DNA from: Fibrobacter succinogenes
GTDB taxonomy: Bacteria > Fibrobacterota > Fibrobacteria > Fibrobacterales > Fibrobacteraceae
Direction of reading: 5' to 3'
DNA: 64,000 bases
Assembly: GCA_902762305.1 (NCBI GenBank)
Contig: CACWNW010000008.1
Location: forward strand, 1-64,000
Part shown: positions 1-8,719 of the stretch, in pieces
Layout of the letters: each line of letters begins with the position of its first letter
Position numbering within the stretch: position 1 is the stretch's first letter
The notes under the pieces: generated by a model
Seen by the model: the letters and a program-made list of their open reading frames with translations, nothing else
What the model was told of the DNA's origin: nothing
Databases searched by the model: none
Program-made: the position numbers and the translations under genes

Positions 1-54
1 TGCGGCTCCACTCTCGCCGCCACGGCAAGTTGATACTTGCCGCTTGCGGCTCAC
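1..54 (+). repeat. Copy A of the nested-stem intergenic repeat (cut by window edge)
   Basis: Right-hand part of the approximately 92-bp element described in full at 13735-13825. The inner stem GGCAAGT/ACTTGCC (loop TGAT) lies inside an outer stem GCCGC/GCGGC, followed by the conserved GGCTCAC end. The 5' head lies beyond the window. The upstream gene is not visible. Confidence 0.7.
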
Positions 55-55
55 A

Positions 56-92
56 GCCCCTTGAGCTAGCGCTCGAGGGGCCCTTCTTTTTT
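56..92 (+). terminator. Intrinsic terminator of the gene upstream of the window
   Basis: Stem GCCCCTTGAGC / GCTCGAGGGGC around a TAGC loop, with one T-G pair, is followed by CCTTC and a run of six T. A second short hairpin (98-103 with 113-118, GCCCGC/GCGGGC) with its own T run follows directly. The rest of 119-283 holds no recognisable gene. Confidence 0.75.
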
Positions 93-283
93 ATGCCGCC
101 CGCCACAATCCCGCGGGCTTTTTTTGTGCCCGCGTCTCATCCCGGACTTCCTGGGACTGCCGCGGACTTTTTATACCCGCTTGTCACCTTGTTCGCATGT
201 GCTGTTATCCTTTCTAGACGAAGGGTAAAATTGGCCGACAGGCTTTCTTGCGTAAGCTGCTTGCATTATTTATTTTCTTCGTA

Positions 284-916
284 ATGACTAGCTTAAAACA
301 TATTCTTCTGCTTTTATTGTCTTTTTCTGCAATGTCCTTCGCCGTCCCCGTGTCTTACGGAATGGGGACCACGGATACCGTCAAAGTGATCAAGGTGGGC
401 GTCGAGCATCCCCATTCATTTATAATCGTCGATCGGGGCTGCCGTTCCGAGTATATTAAGCAGGACTCCGTGATAGACGAGAATCTTCCGCAGGATTCGC
501 TCCTGTCCCTGGTATACGGAAACGTTCCCAGCCCGGATAGTGCGGATATTTATAACGGCTGGGGCAAGAGCTGCGAGAAATACTCATCGGAGAGATTAGT
601 TAGTGGCTGGCAGACTATTGGCATAGGGACGATTTTTGCCGCTCTGGCGGTGACGTTGACATTCATTGTCGATTACGACCATTTGGGAACGGCTATAGCA
701 GGGCGAGCTTTGGGCATAGCATCGCTGTTAACTATAGTTCCTGTCGCTTTCTCGTTGGGAACTTCGGATATTTCGGGCTCGTCGGAGCAAAGGGCGCAAG
801 GCAAGCGTTACAAGGAAAAGGCGGAGCGGTACAAGGAGCGGTACAAACTCAGCATTGCGCCGGCGATAAACCTGCAGGAACCTGGCGGCGGGCTTTTTAT
901 GCAGCTCGGGTTTTAA
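284..916 (+). CDS. Exported hypothetical protein with two membrane segments
   Basis: 210 residues, family not recognised. The N-terminus is a good signal peptide (Lys5, then a Leu-rich core ending in SFAVP). The middle holds two hydrophobic stretches, about residues 110-128 and 133-155, separated by DYDHLG. A charged tandem with the motif RYKE then leads to a C-terminus ending in Phe, as outer-membrane proteins often do. The ATG at 284 is preferred to the TTG at 248 because the signal peptide starts there, but neither has a clear Shine-Dalgarno. It stands alone, with a terminator at 991 behind it. Conceivably it is a small envelope protein; no function can be assigned. Confidence 0.6.
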   Translation: MTSLKHILLLLLSFSAMSFAVPVSYGMGTTDTVKVIKVGVEHPHSFIIVDRGCRSEYIKQDSVIDENLPQDSLLSLVYGNVPSPDSADIYNGWGKSCEKYSSERLVSGWQTIGIGTIFAALAVTLTFIVDYDHLGTAIAGRALGIASLLTIVPVAFSLGTSDISGSSEQRAQGKRYKEKAERYKERYKLSIAPAINLQEPGGGLFMQLGF

Positions 917-990
917 CTGAAAACCGCATTTATCACTTGCGACGCCCGCTTTCCTTAAAATGTAAAAATCTGTTTACTAAATGGTGAAAT

Positions 991-1018
991 CTGCATTTAT
1001 TCGAAATGCAGGCTTTTT
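991..1018 (+). terminator. Intrinsic terminator
   Basis: CTGCATTT and AAATGCAG form a perfect 8-bp stem with an ATTCG loop, followed by GCTTTTT. It separates the small exported protein from the giant repeat protein. Just downstream, TTGACA at 1035-1040 with TAAGTT 17 nt further is a possible promoter for the latter (weak -10). Confidence 0.7.
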
Positions 1019-1105
1019 CTGTACACGAACATGCTTGACATTATAATGGTATTTCTGTAAGTTTAAGGTAGCGTTTTTATAACAACGTCAAAAAGGACGG
1101 CTTCC

Positions 1106-4100
1106 ATGAAAAAGGGTTTTCATGTGTTTTTCGTGTTTGTGCTTATCGCCATGTTCACTGCGATAGCAAACGCCGGTCAGGTAACGCTGCAGACGGGTGA
1201 TGATGGCCAGTACATTAATATGCCTGTTACGGGAACCGATTCGCTCGTTATCCCCTCGGGCGTGACATCGTTCAAGGTGTATGATGATGGCCTTGGCGAG
1301 GACGATGAAGGTCATTTAGGTAATTATAGCAATGGCGTGAATGGGTATCTTGTGTTGAAGGCCCCTGTAGGAAATCTTTTGAAGATTACGGGTTCCATAA
1401 ACACAGAAAGTGGATGCGATTATCTGTACGTTTATGATGGAGGTGTTGGTGGTGATATTCTTTTGAATGGGGCGAGTGGTGTATACAATCTAGATGAACT
1501 ATCAAGTACGTATTCTTTTGTCACGTTGTATTTCTATTCGGATGGAAGCGTGATTAATTCCGGTCTTGAATTGACTATATCGCTTGTTGAAGCGTCTACT
1601 CAACATGCAATATCGTTAAATAGCGTTTCGGGAGGAAGTATTAGTAGCGATAAGTCGACTGCGAAAGTTGGTGAAACAGTGACGTTGTCGCTGACTCCAG
1701 GCGAAAACAATGTGTCAAACGGCGCTATGGTTGTTGCTGAGGGCGGAAAATCTCTGCCGGTTTCTGGAGGTGTTTGGTACGCAGGTAACACGGCGACATT
1801 TGTTATGCCCAATAGTAGTGTTGAGGTAACGCCTTCGTTTGTCGGTAAAGACGATGCCTTTATCAATATGCCAGTATCGGGAATAGCATCTATCAAAATT
1901 CCTGCGGGCGTAACTTCGTTCAAAGTGTATGATGATGGTGGTTCGGATGGAAACTACGGTGATGATGTTCGGGGATATCTTGTTTTACAAGCTCCGAAAG
2001 GATTTTCTCTGATGGCTTCTGGGAATGTGAATACAGAACAGGGCTATGACTATCTTACGGTATACAACGGCTATATGGATGAGGGTTCTTCATGCGAACA
2101 GGGTTGTTACAAACTGATCGAGAGAGCGAATGGTGCGAATGTTTCCGTTGGGCCTGTTGTCAGTTTAGGAAATGTTATGACTCTTTATTTTTATTCGGAT
2201 GGCGGCGTTTCTGATAACGGAATTGATTTGACAGTATCTGTTATTGATGCATCGACTCCGCATACGGTATCGGTTAGCGATGCATCGGGCGGATCTGTCA
2301 GCAGTGATAAGGAGACCGCTTTGGTTGGAGAGTTGGTAACGTTGACTATGACTCCAGATGAAAACAAATTGATAAGTGGAGTTTCCGTTGTTGATGAGGA
2401 TGGAAAACCAGTGGAGGTAACGGGAGGAAAATGGTATTCAGGCAATACGGCGACATTTGTCATGCCAGTAAGTAATGTTACAGTGAATGCCGTATTTGCC
2501 GAAAGTATCACGGCGGAAAGCGGAGCTTTTATCAATATGCCGACCTTCGGGACGGATACTGTTGTTATCCCTTCGGGCGTGACGTCGTTCAAGGTTTATG
2601 ATGATGGTGGTAAGAATGGAAATCACAGCGATTATACAGACGGATATTTGGAACTTTCCGCTCCCGCGGGGTATTCTTTGGCTGTATCGGGTACCGTAAA
2701 TTCTAGTGAAGGATGCGGTTATGTTACAGTTTATGATGGCATTAGCGCGTATTACCAGATTTTGGATGAAAAAACGGGTATGGGTGTGAGTGTAGGACCT
2801 GCTGTCAGCACGGAAAATGTGATGACAATTAGATTCTATTCAGACTATTGTTCTGTACAAGCGGGCCTTGACTTGACAGTCACTCTTGTGGACAAGACTG
2901 CTCCTCATACGATTACTCTGAATACTGCTGAAGCAGGGACTATTGCTAGCGACAAGGAATCTGCGGCCTTAGGGGAAGAAGTTACGTTGACATTAACGCC
3001 AAACAGTGGCAAGTTTATAGGAGGTGTTTCTGTTGTTGATGAAAACGGAAATGCTGTGAAAACATCGGATGTCGTGTGGTACGCTAATGACAATACGGTG
3101 AAGTTTATTATGCCTTATAGTAATGTTGTTGTAACGCCGATATTTGTAGATCTCATTACAGCAGAGGGTGGGGCGTATGTTAATATGCCTGTTGACGGAA
3201 CTATGGAAATAACAATTCCTGCGGGTGTTGCTTCATTCAATGTTTATGACGATGGTGGTAGAAATGGGGATTATAGCAATGAGGTCGATGGTTCTATTGT
3301 ACTGACTGCACCAGAGGGATTTTCGTTCTTGATTACAGGAACTGTGAAAGTTGAAAGTTGTTGTGACGTAATGAGTATTTATGAAGGGACCCTGGATAAT
3401 TATGAATCATTACAGCAATATAGAGAAGAAAGTGCTGACGTATCCTTTGCTAGCGAAATGCGTACGATAACGCTTAAATTCTATTCGGATGGTAGTAGCA
3501 CACGTTCTGGTATTGATTTGAAAGTGTCCTTGGTGAACTACACCACAGAGCATAATATTGTTGTTGCTAATGTATCGGGAGGAACGGTTACCTCGGATAA
3601 GGCCTCCGCAACAATCGGAGAAACTGTTTCGTTGAACGTTGATTTGTCTGAAGATTCTTGGTTGAATCGAGTTAATGTTGTAGACGAAAATGGCAATGAT
3701 GTTGCGGTTGAAGGCGGTACCTGGTACACGAGCAATTCGGCTACATTTACGATGCCTTTTGCAGATGTTACGGTTACTCCCGATTATGCGACGGCGCGCT
3801 CTGCCGAAGGTGGGCTTTATGTCAACATGCCTAAGGACGGCAAGCAGTATATAACTATTCCGGATGGAGTAACATCGTTCAAGGTGTATGACGATGGAGG
3901 CAAGGATGGCAATTTCAGTAAAGGAATAGAGGGAATCCTTGAACTGACTGCTCCAGAAGGAAAAATTCTTCATGTGACAGGTTATGAACGGTCTTATAGC
4001 GACGGAAAGAATTGGAGCGGCTCTCTTTCCATTTACGAGGGCGATGAAGATGGTTCTGCCTACTTGGAATATTGGGGCAATTCGGAAGGGGCCGAGATTG

Positions 4101-7100
4101 AGCCTGTTTCCAGCATAGGAAATGTTTTGACGTTAAAGTTTGGAACGAGTAATGACGGTGTCGCTGAAGGCCTTGACTTGACAGTTTCTATTCTCGATGA
4201 ACCTCCTGCGCTTACGATAACGTACTCTCCGTCAGTGGGTGGTACACTGGATGTTCAGACATCTGCTCAGTATCGAGAAACCGTACAGATGAGTGCGGCT
4301 CCGAAACAAGATTATCTTTTGAGCCGGATAGATGTTTATGAGACAGAAGGCCATAATTCCGTTGCGGTCAGGGGCGGGCTTTGGTATTCGAATAATGAAG
4401 CCAGCTTTGTCATGCCAAATAAGGATGTTACGGTTAGTCCGGTGTTTACAAATAACTTCACCGCGGAAGGCGGGCTCTATGTTGTCATGCCGACAGATGG
4501 AAGCAGAATCGATGTAAATATCCCGAGTCGAGTCACATCGTTCAAAATTTATCGGGATGATTTTGACGATTATTATGGAAGGGGATGGATTGAATTGCGT
4601 GCCCCTGATGGATATGTTATGCAGGTGAGCGGGTTGTCAGATGAACTTGCTAGTGTTTTTAGGGCTTATGGCAAAAATGAATATGGCGATAACTGCCTTT
4701 GGGGTTATTGCGGTACAGATAAGGAAGTCGTAGTCAGTCAGACTTCTAGTATTGAATTAGAATATGATTCCGACGATCCTAGTTACAATCTTGATTTGAC
4801 AGTGACTCTCATAGATGCTACTACACCGCATGAGGTGAAAATTGCGGAAGGCGTCACTGGCGGAACTGTTCAAAGCGATAAGGAGTCTGCTGTCGTTCAG
4901 GAATACGTCCACTTGCAGGCGACACCAGAAGAAGGCAAAATTCTGTTGTCTATGGATGTAATTGATTCTATGGAGAACCTTGTAGAAGTTGAAGGTGGTC
5001 TATGGTATTCTGGCAATCAGGCGTCGTTCAATATGCCGGCTATGTACGTTACCGTTTCTCCGACATTTACGGACAACTTTAATGATTTGTCTATAAATAT
5101 GCCTGTCGAAGATCAGGAAATAGTGGCATATATTCCGGCCAATGTTACCTCGTTCAAGGTTTATGATGATGGCGGTGCGAGTGGCGAATATACTAAGTCC
5201 TATGGAAGCAATAGACTAGTGATGCATGCGCCTGAGGGATTTGTTTTCCGTGTGACGGGTACCGTGTCCACGGGGTCGGAGAATGATTATCTGCGTATTA
5301 TTGACGGGGATCGTTCCGGAGACATTCTGTTGAATGGTTTGAGCGGATACGGGAAAGATGTTGGAACTTATTATAGTTCGGGCCGTCTGATGACATTGAT
5401 GTTCTATACAGGTAGTAGCGGAAGCCCGTTTGATGGCTTGGATTTGACTGTAGAACTTGTCGATGCTTCTACGGAACATACAATAACACTTGCCCAGAAC
5501 AGTTCAAAGGGAACATTGACTTCGGATAAGACAAGTGCAGCGACAGGCGAAACGGTCACGTTGAATGCTGTCCCAAAAGAGGGATATTTGCTAAAGGAAA
5601 TACGCGTTACGGATGCGAATGGAAATTCTAAGAAGGTGACCGGCGGTACATGGGCGACATCGAATACGGCGACATTCATGATGCCTTATTCGAATGTTAA
5701 CGCGGAGGCCGTCTTTACGGATAATTGGACTTCATCTGTGCTGTATGTCAATATGCCTGCATCGGGGAATATGACTGTAGATATTCCTGAAGGCGTATCC
5801 TCGTTCTTGGTATATGATGATGGTGGAATAAATGCGAGCAGTGCTTTGAACGCGAATGGACATCTCGTATTGAGGGCGCCCATTGGGTATACTTTGCAGG
5901 TTCTGGGCTCGATAACCGGTCGTTATATGGGAATAGCGAGTTTGTCTATTCATGATGGCGATTCTTCCGCCTCTGTAATTACAACGGTCTCGTCTGAATT
6001 TATGGGCGGGACGAAGAATGTCGCAACTGTGACGAGTTCTGGGAACGTGATGACGCTAGATTTTTCTTGCCGGACTATGATGATGGGAAATGGAAATCCG
6101 GCAGATATGCGGTTGGTCGTGACGCTTGTTGCTGCCGATGCACATGAAATCGCTTTGGGCGAATTTGCTGGCGGAACGGCTTCCATCGACAAAGCGACGG
6201 CCTATCCTGGCGAAACGGTGACATTGACGACTCATTCGGAAATGGGCTATTTGCTTGCCGGAGTCAATGTTGAAGATGCTGAACACAACACAATAAAAGT
6301 GTCGGAAACCACATGGGATGCCGACAATACAGCGACATTTACTATGCCGAATGCAAGTGTTACGGTTACACCGAACTTTACGAACGATTTGACTGCGGCG
6401 GGTGGGCTTTATCTGAGACTGCCTTCTGGAGGAGCGTCGAAGACGTTTACTGTTCCTGAAGGGGTGACTTCGTTCAAGCTTTATGCAGCTGATATTGATG
6501 AGGGCCTCTGCAGTGGTAAAGAATCGAGTACCAACTCAATTGAACTTTCTTCCTCAAATGGGAGTAATTTCCTGGTTGAAGGAACGATAGCAGAGGATTC
6601 TTGGCTGCAAATAGGTGAAAAGATATCGGATGGTGAATTTGCTCCCATGCCGGTTCGGCAATATATCGGCTATACATCTACAGATATAGGTCAATATCAG
6701 AGTACGAGTGGTACAGTGACGATTTCTTATAATCGCTGTCAAGATCTGGATTTGACAGTAACAGTCGGTGGTGTTGCTACATCGTATACAGTGGCGATTG
6801 CAAGTGCTACCGGTGGTACGGTGTCAAGCAATAAGGAAACAGCGTTTGCGGGCGAACGGGTGGGATTGTCGATAACTCCAGATAATAATCATGTGATAGA
6901 AAGGCTCCTTGCCGACAATCCTAGTATTATCTCCTCAATTAAGACTGCTTGGTATCGTTCTAATGATGTCTATTTCACGATGCCGGCTGCAGATGTGACG
7001 ATTACCCCGGTATTTAGCGATGCGCTTACCGCAGAAGATGGGCTGTTTATCGATATGCCAAGTGGATGGAATGAAGTTGATGCGACTATTCCGAAAAATG

Positions 7101-8308
7101 TTAAGTCGTTTAAGATATATGATGATGGTGGTAGTGATGGCAATTATATTACGCCTGTTAACGGAGAACTCTATATGCATGCTCCCGATGGATACGCCTT
7201 TAAGCTGACGGGTTCCATGACGGCATCAGCGGGTGGTCGCCTTGTAGTTGAAGTTGGAAGTAATGGAGATTATACTACTCATGAGATAGTCAGTGCGGGA
7301 GAAGGCCTCGCAACTGATGTCGGTACCATTATGGGCGATTACATGCAATTGAGGTTCCGGGGATGCGATAATGATAAGGAGTGCTATAGCGCTCAGACAT
7401 ACTCCGGTCTCGATTTGACTATGTCGCTCGTGAAGTCGGTTCATTATGCGGCTGTCGGCGTCAAAGAAGACGAAGAGGGTAAAATGGTGGCGACAATTGA
7501 CGGCAACTATGATGATTATGACGATATTGACATCCCGATGGAGATTCCGGTCGATACGGTCGTGCTGAATCGTACGTTCAATCATCAGACTGGCTACTCC
7601 ACGATTGTGCTGCCCTTCAATATCAACGGTTCCCGTATCGATGGCCTGAGGCAGGTCGTTGCATTTGATGGTATTGGAATCAACGAGGAAACCGGAAAGA
7701 AGCAGGTGGAGATGGTTCGCGTGTGGTGCCAGGACGATGTCGCTGAAGAGTGCTCGACACTTCTGGGAGATCTGCAGGCAAATACGCCCTATGTAATCCA
7801 GATGGCCGGTTCGTCGCTTGTATTCCATGGTGCCGTAACGCTGCAACCGACTGTGGAACCCGTTGCCAAGGTTGGAGAATGGGAATTCCGGGGAACCTTG
7901 GGTAGGATAGAGTGGTACGATGGTCACGAGGATCTTGGCAAGGTTTATGGTTTTGCCGCGGGTAGTGGCGAAGGGGTCTCTCCGGGACAGTTCGTGAAGG
8001 CTGCACCGGGTGCGTGGATTAGAGCCTTGCGTGCCTATATCGTCAAGAATCCTGCGTCGTATGCAAGGGGCCTGGGTGTAGCTGCAAAGCCTGCTGCCGT
8101 AGATGCATCTACTCCGGACAAGATGGAAGTCGTGATTGTCGACCGCTCGACAGGTAGTGGCGAAGAACAAACGACGGTCATCGGCCACATAAATACGCGT
8201 ACGGGCGAATTCACGATGGAACGTAATTACGACCTCAAGGGCCGTAAACTGAACGGGAAGCCGACTGTACGCGGCATGTACTACGGTAAAAAGAAGATTG
8301 TAAAGTAA
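1106..8308 (+). CDS. Giant secreted protein of alternating CUB-like and InlB-B-like repeats
   Basis: 2400 residues. A signal peptide (residues 1-23, ending IANAG) is followed by about ten repeats of roughly 210-225 residues, reaching residue 2110. Each repeat opens with a CUB-like domain (core INMP...IP.GVTSFKVYDDGG, later FYSDG...G.DLTV). The first nine are each followed by an approximately 80-residue domain like the divergent InlB B-repeat (GG.....DK..A..GE.VTL, then MP...V.V.P.F). Repeats 6 and 9 are the most diverged in the YDDGG core. A non-repeated C-terminal part, about 2111-2400, ends DLKGRKLNGKPTVRG...YGKKKIVK, a tail resembling the sorting-type ends of other secreted proteins here. 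The start has AAGGA eleven nt upstream. Codons are markedly more A/T-rich than in the neighbours. Likely a surface adhesin or carbohydrate binder (inference). A 44-aa ORF follows after 13 nt. Confidence 0.85.
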   Translation: MKKGFHVFFVFVLIAMFTAIANAGQVTLQTGDDGQYINMPVTGTDSLVIPSGVTSFKVYDDGLGEDDEGHLGNYSNGVNGYLVLKAPVGNLLKITGSINTESGCDYLYVYDGGVGGDILLNGASGVYNLDELSSTYSFVTLYFYSDGSVINSGLELTISLVEASTQHAISLNSVSGGSISSDKSTAKVGETVTLSLTPGENNVSNGAMVVAEGGKSLPVSGGVWYAGNTATFVMPNSSVEVTPSFVGKDDAFINMPVSGIASIKIPAGVTSFKVYDDGGSDGNYGDDVRGYLVLQAPKGFSLMASGNVNTEQGYDYLTVYNGYMDEGSSCEQGCYKLIERANGANVSVGPVVSLGNVMTLYFYSDGGVSDNGIDLTVSVIDASTPHTVSVSDASGGSVSSDKETALVGELVTLTMTPDENKLISGVSVVDEDGKPVEVTGGKWYSGNTATFVMPVSNVTVNAVFAESITAESGAFINMPTFGTDTVVIPSGVTSFKVYDDGGKNGNHSDYTDGYLELSAPAGYSLAVSGTVNSSEGCGYVTVYDGISAYYQILDEKTGMGVSVGPAVSTENVMTIRFYSDYCSVQAGLDLTVTLVDKTAPHTITLNTAEAGTIASDKESAALGEEVTLTLTPNSGKFIGGVSVVDENGNAVKTSDVVWYANDNTVKFIMPYSNVVVTPIFVDLITAEGGAYVNMPVDGTMEITIPAGVASFNVYDDGGRNGDYSNEVDGSIVLTAPEGFSFLITGTVKVESCCDVMSIYEGTLDNYESLQQYREESADVSFASEMRTITLKFYSDGSSTRSGIDLKVSLVNYTTEHNIVVANVSGGTVTSDKASATIGETVSLNVDLSEDSWLNRVNVVDENGNDVAVEGGTWYTSNSATFTMPFADVTVTPDYATARSAEGGLYVNMPKDGKQYITIPDGVTSFKVYDDGGKDGNFSKGIEGILELTAPEGKILHVTGYERSYSDGKNWSGSLSIYEGDEDGSAYLEYWGNSEGAEIEPVSSIGNVLTLKFGTSNDGVAEGLDLTVSILDEPPALTITYSPSVGGTLDVQTSAQYRETVQMSAAPKQDYLLSRIDVYETEGHNSVAVRGGLWYSNNEASFVMPNKDVTVSPVFTNNFTAEGGLYVVMPTDGSRIDVNIPSRVTSFKIYRDDFDDYYGRGWIELRAPDGYVMQVSGLSDELASVFRAYGKNEYGDNCLWGYCGTDKEVVVSQTSSIELEYDSDDPSYNLDLTVTLIDATTPHEVKIAEGVTGGTVQSDKESAVVQEYVHLQATPEEGKILLSMDVIDSMENLVEVEGGLWYSGNQASFNMPAMYVTVSPTFTDNFNDLSINMPVEDQEIVAYIPANVTSFKVYDDGGASGEYTKSYGSNRLVMHAPEGFVFRVTGTVSTGSENDYLRIIDGDRSGDILLNGLSGYGKDVGTYYSSGRLMTLMFYTGSSGSPFDGLDLTVELVDASTEHTITLAQNSSKGTLTSDKTSAATGETVTLNAVPKEGYLLKEIRVTDANGNSKKVTGGTWATSNTATFMMPYSNVNAEAVFTDNWTSSVLYVNMPASGNMTVDIPEGVSSFLVYDDGGINASSALNANGHLVLRAPIGYTLQVLGSITGRYMGIASLSIHDGDSSASVITTVSSEFMGGTKNVATVTSSGNVMTLDFSCRTMMMGNGNPADMRLVVTLVAADAHEIALGEFAGGTASIDKATAYPGETVTLTTHSEMGYLLAGVNVEDAEHNTIKVSETTWDADNTATFTMPNASVTVTPNFTNDLTAAGGLYLRLPSGGASKTFTVPEGVTSFKLYAADIDEGLCSGKESSTNSIELSSSNGSNFLVEGTIAEDSWLQIGEKISDGEFAPMPVRQYIGYTSTDIGQYQSTSGTVTISYNRCQDLDLTVTVGGVATSYTVAIASATGGTVSSNKETAFAGERVGLSITPDNNHVIERLLADNPSIISSIKTAWYRSNDVYFTMPAADVTITPVFSDALTAEDGLFIDMPSGWNEVDATIPKNVKSFKIYDDGGSDGNYITPVNGELYMHAPDGYAFKLTGSMTASAGGRLVVEVGSNGDYTTHEIVSAGEGLATDVGTIMGDYMQLRFRGCDNDKECYSAQTYSGLDLTMSLVKSVHYAAVGVKEDEEGKMVATIDGNYDDYDDIDIPMEIPVDTVVLNRTFNHQTGYSTIVLPFNINGSRIDGLRQVVAFDGIGINEETGKKQVEMVRVWCQDDVAEECSTLLGDLQANTPYVIQMAGSSLVFHGAVTLQPTVEPVAKVGEWEFRGTLGRIEWYDGHEDLGKVYGFAAGSGEGVSPGQFVKAAPGAWIRALRAYIVKNPASYARGLGVAAKPAAVDASTPDKMEVVIVDRSTGSGEEQTTVIGHINTRTGEFTMERNYDLKGRKLNGKPTVRGMYYGKKKIVK

Positions 8309-8321
8309 GGGAGGATTGAAA

Positions 8322-8456
8322 ATGGAAATCGAAGTGAAACAGAAAAAAGAATATGTAGTTCCAGAAATGGAAGAGATTCGTCTTAATTTGGGCGCGTGCC
8401 TGTTGCAGGATAGCGATCCGAGCGACCCTGAAGAATGGGGTGGCGAGTTTGGCTAG
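8322..8456 (+). CDS. 44-residue acidic-tailed peptide behind the giant repeat protein
   Basis: A complete 44-codon ORF begins 13 nt after the stop of the repeat protein, with a strong GGGAGG Shine-Dalgarno, so it is probably co-transcribed. It has a Lys-rich start (KQKKEYVVPEMEEIRL), a middle with one Cys (GACLLQDSD) and an acidic, Gly-rich end (EEWGGEFG). There is no signal peptide or membrane segment. From memory it resembles small proteins of Bacteroidales that begin with Lys-rich Y..PEME..., have a short LL/LA-S segment and end acidic, also often found near surface proteins; their function is unknown to me. It could be a chaperone-like partner, a secretion aid or a modified-peptide precursor. 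The ORF is well supported, the function is not. Confidence 0.7.
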   Translation: MEIEVKQKKEYVVPEMEEIRLNLGACLLQDSDPSDPEEWGGEFG

Positions 8457-8480
8457 CGGGCTCTGGCTTGCAGAAGAAAA

Positions 8481-8506
8481 GCGCTCCGTGAAAACGGAGC
8501 GCTTCT
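8481..8506 (+). terminator. Intrinsic terminator of the repeat-protein operon
   Basis: A perfect 9-bp stem GCGCTCCGT/ACGGAGCGC with a GAAA tetraloop is followed by TTCTT. It lies 24 bp after the stop codon of the 44-aa ORF. Confidence 0.8.
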
Positions 8507-8530
8507 TGTATAAGAAATCTTTGGATTACT

Positions 8531-8622
8531 GTGAGCAAAAAGCGCCTCGTCTTAACGAGGCGTGTTTGCGAGAGTGAGCGCATGCCGGAGAAATTTAACA
8601 CCGGGGCGTAGCGCGAACGGTC
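8531..8622 (-). repeat. Copy B of the nested-stem intergenic repeat
   Basis: 92 bp, minus strand. Head GACCGTTCGCGCTA (shared exactly with copy F), CTCCGG, then CTCACTCTCGC. The outer stem GCAAA/TTTGC encloses the inner stem CGCCTCGT/ACGAGGCG, and the copy ends GCTCAC. It sits between the convergent 44-aa ORF and the ABC-F gene. Confidence 0.85.
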
Positions 8623-8626
8623 TACA

Positions 8627-8719
8627 GTGAGCAAAAAGCGCCTCGACTTAACGAGGCGTGTTTGCGAGAATGAGTGAGAAACCGGAGGTTTCAATACCAG
8701 AGACGACGAACGATCGGTC
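8627..8719 (-). repeat. Copy C of the nested-stem intergenic repeat
   Basis: 93 bp, minus strand, directly behind copy B with a 4-bp gap. Its head GACCGATCGTTCGTCGT abuts the TAG stop codon of the ABC-F gene. It contains CCTCCGGTTTCTCACTC, an outer stem GCAAA/TTTGC and an inner stem CGCCTCG/CGAGGCG. Confidence 0.85.

Noticed and set aside
30-284. 84-codon frame at the left end
   Set aside because: It runs across repeat copy A and a strong terminator and has no start signal; the region is better explained as intergenic.
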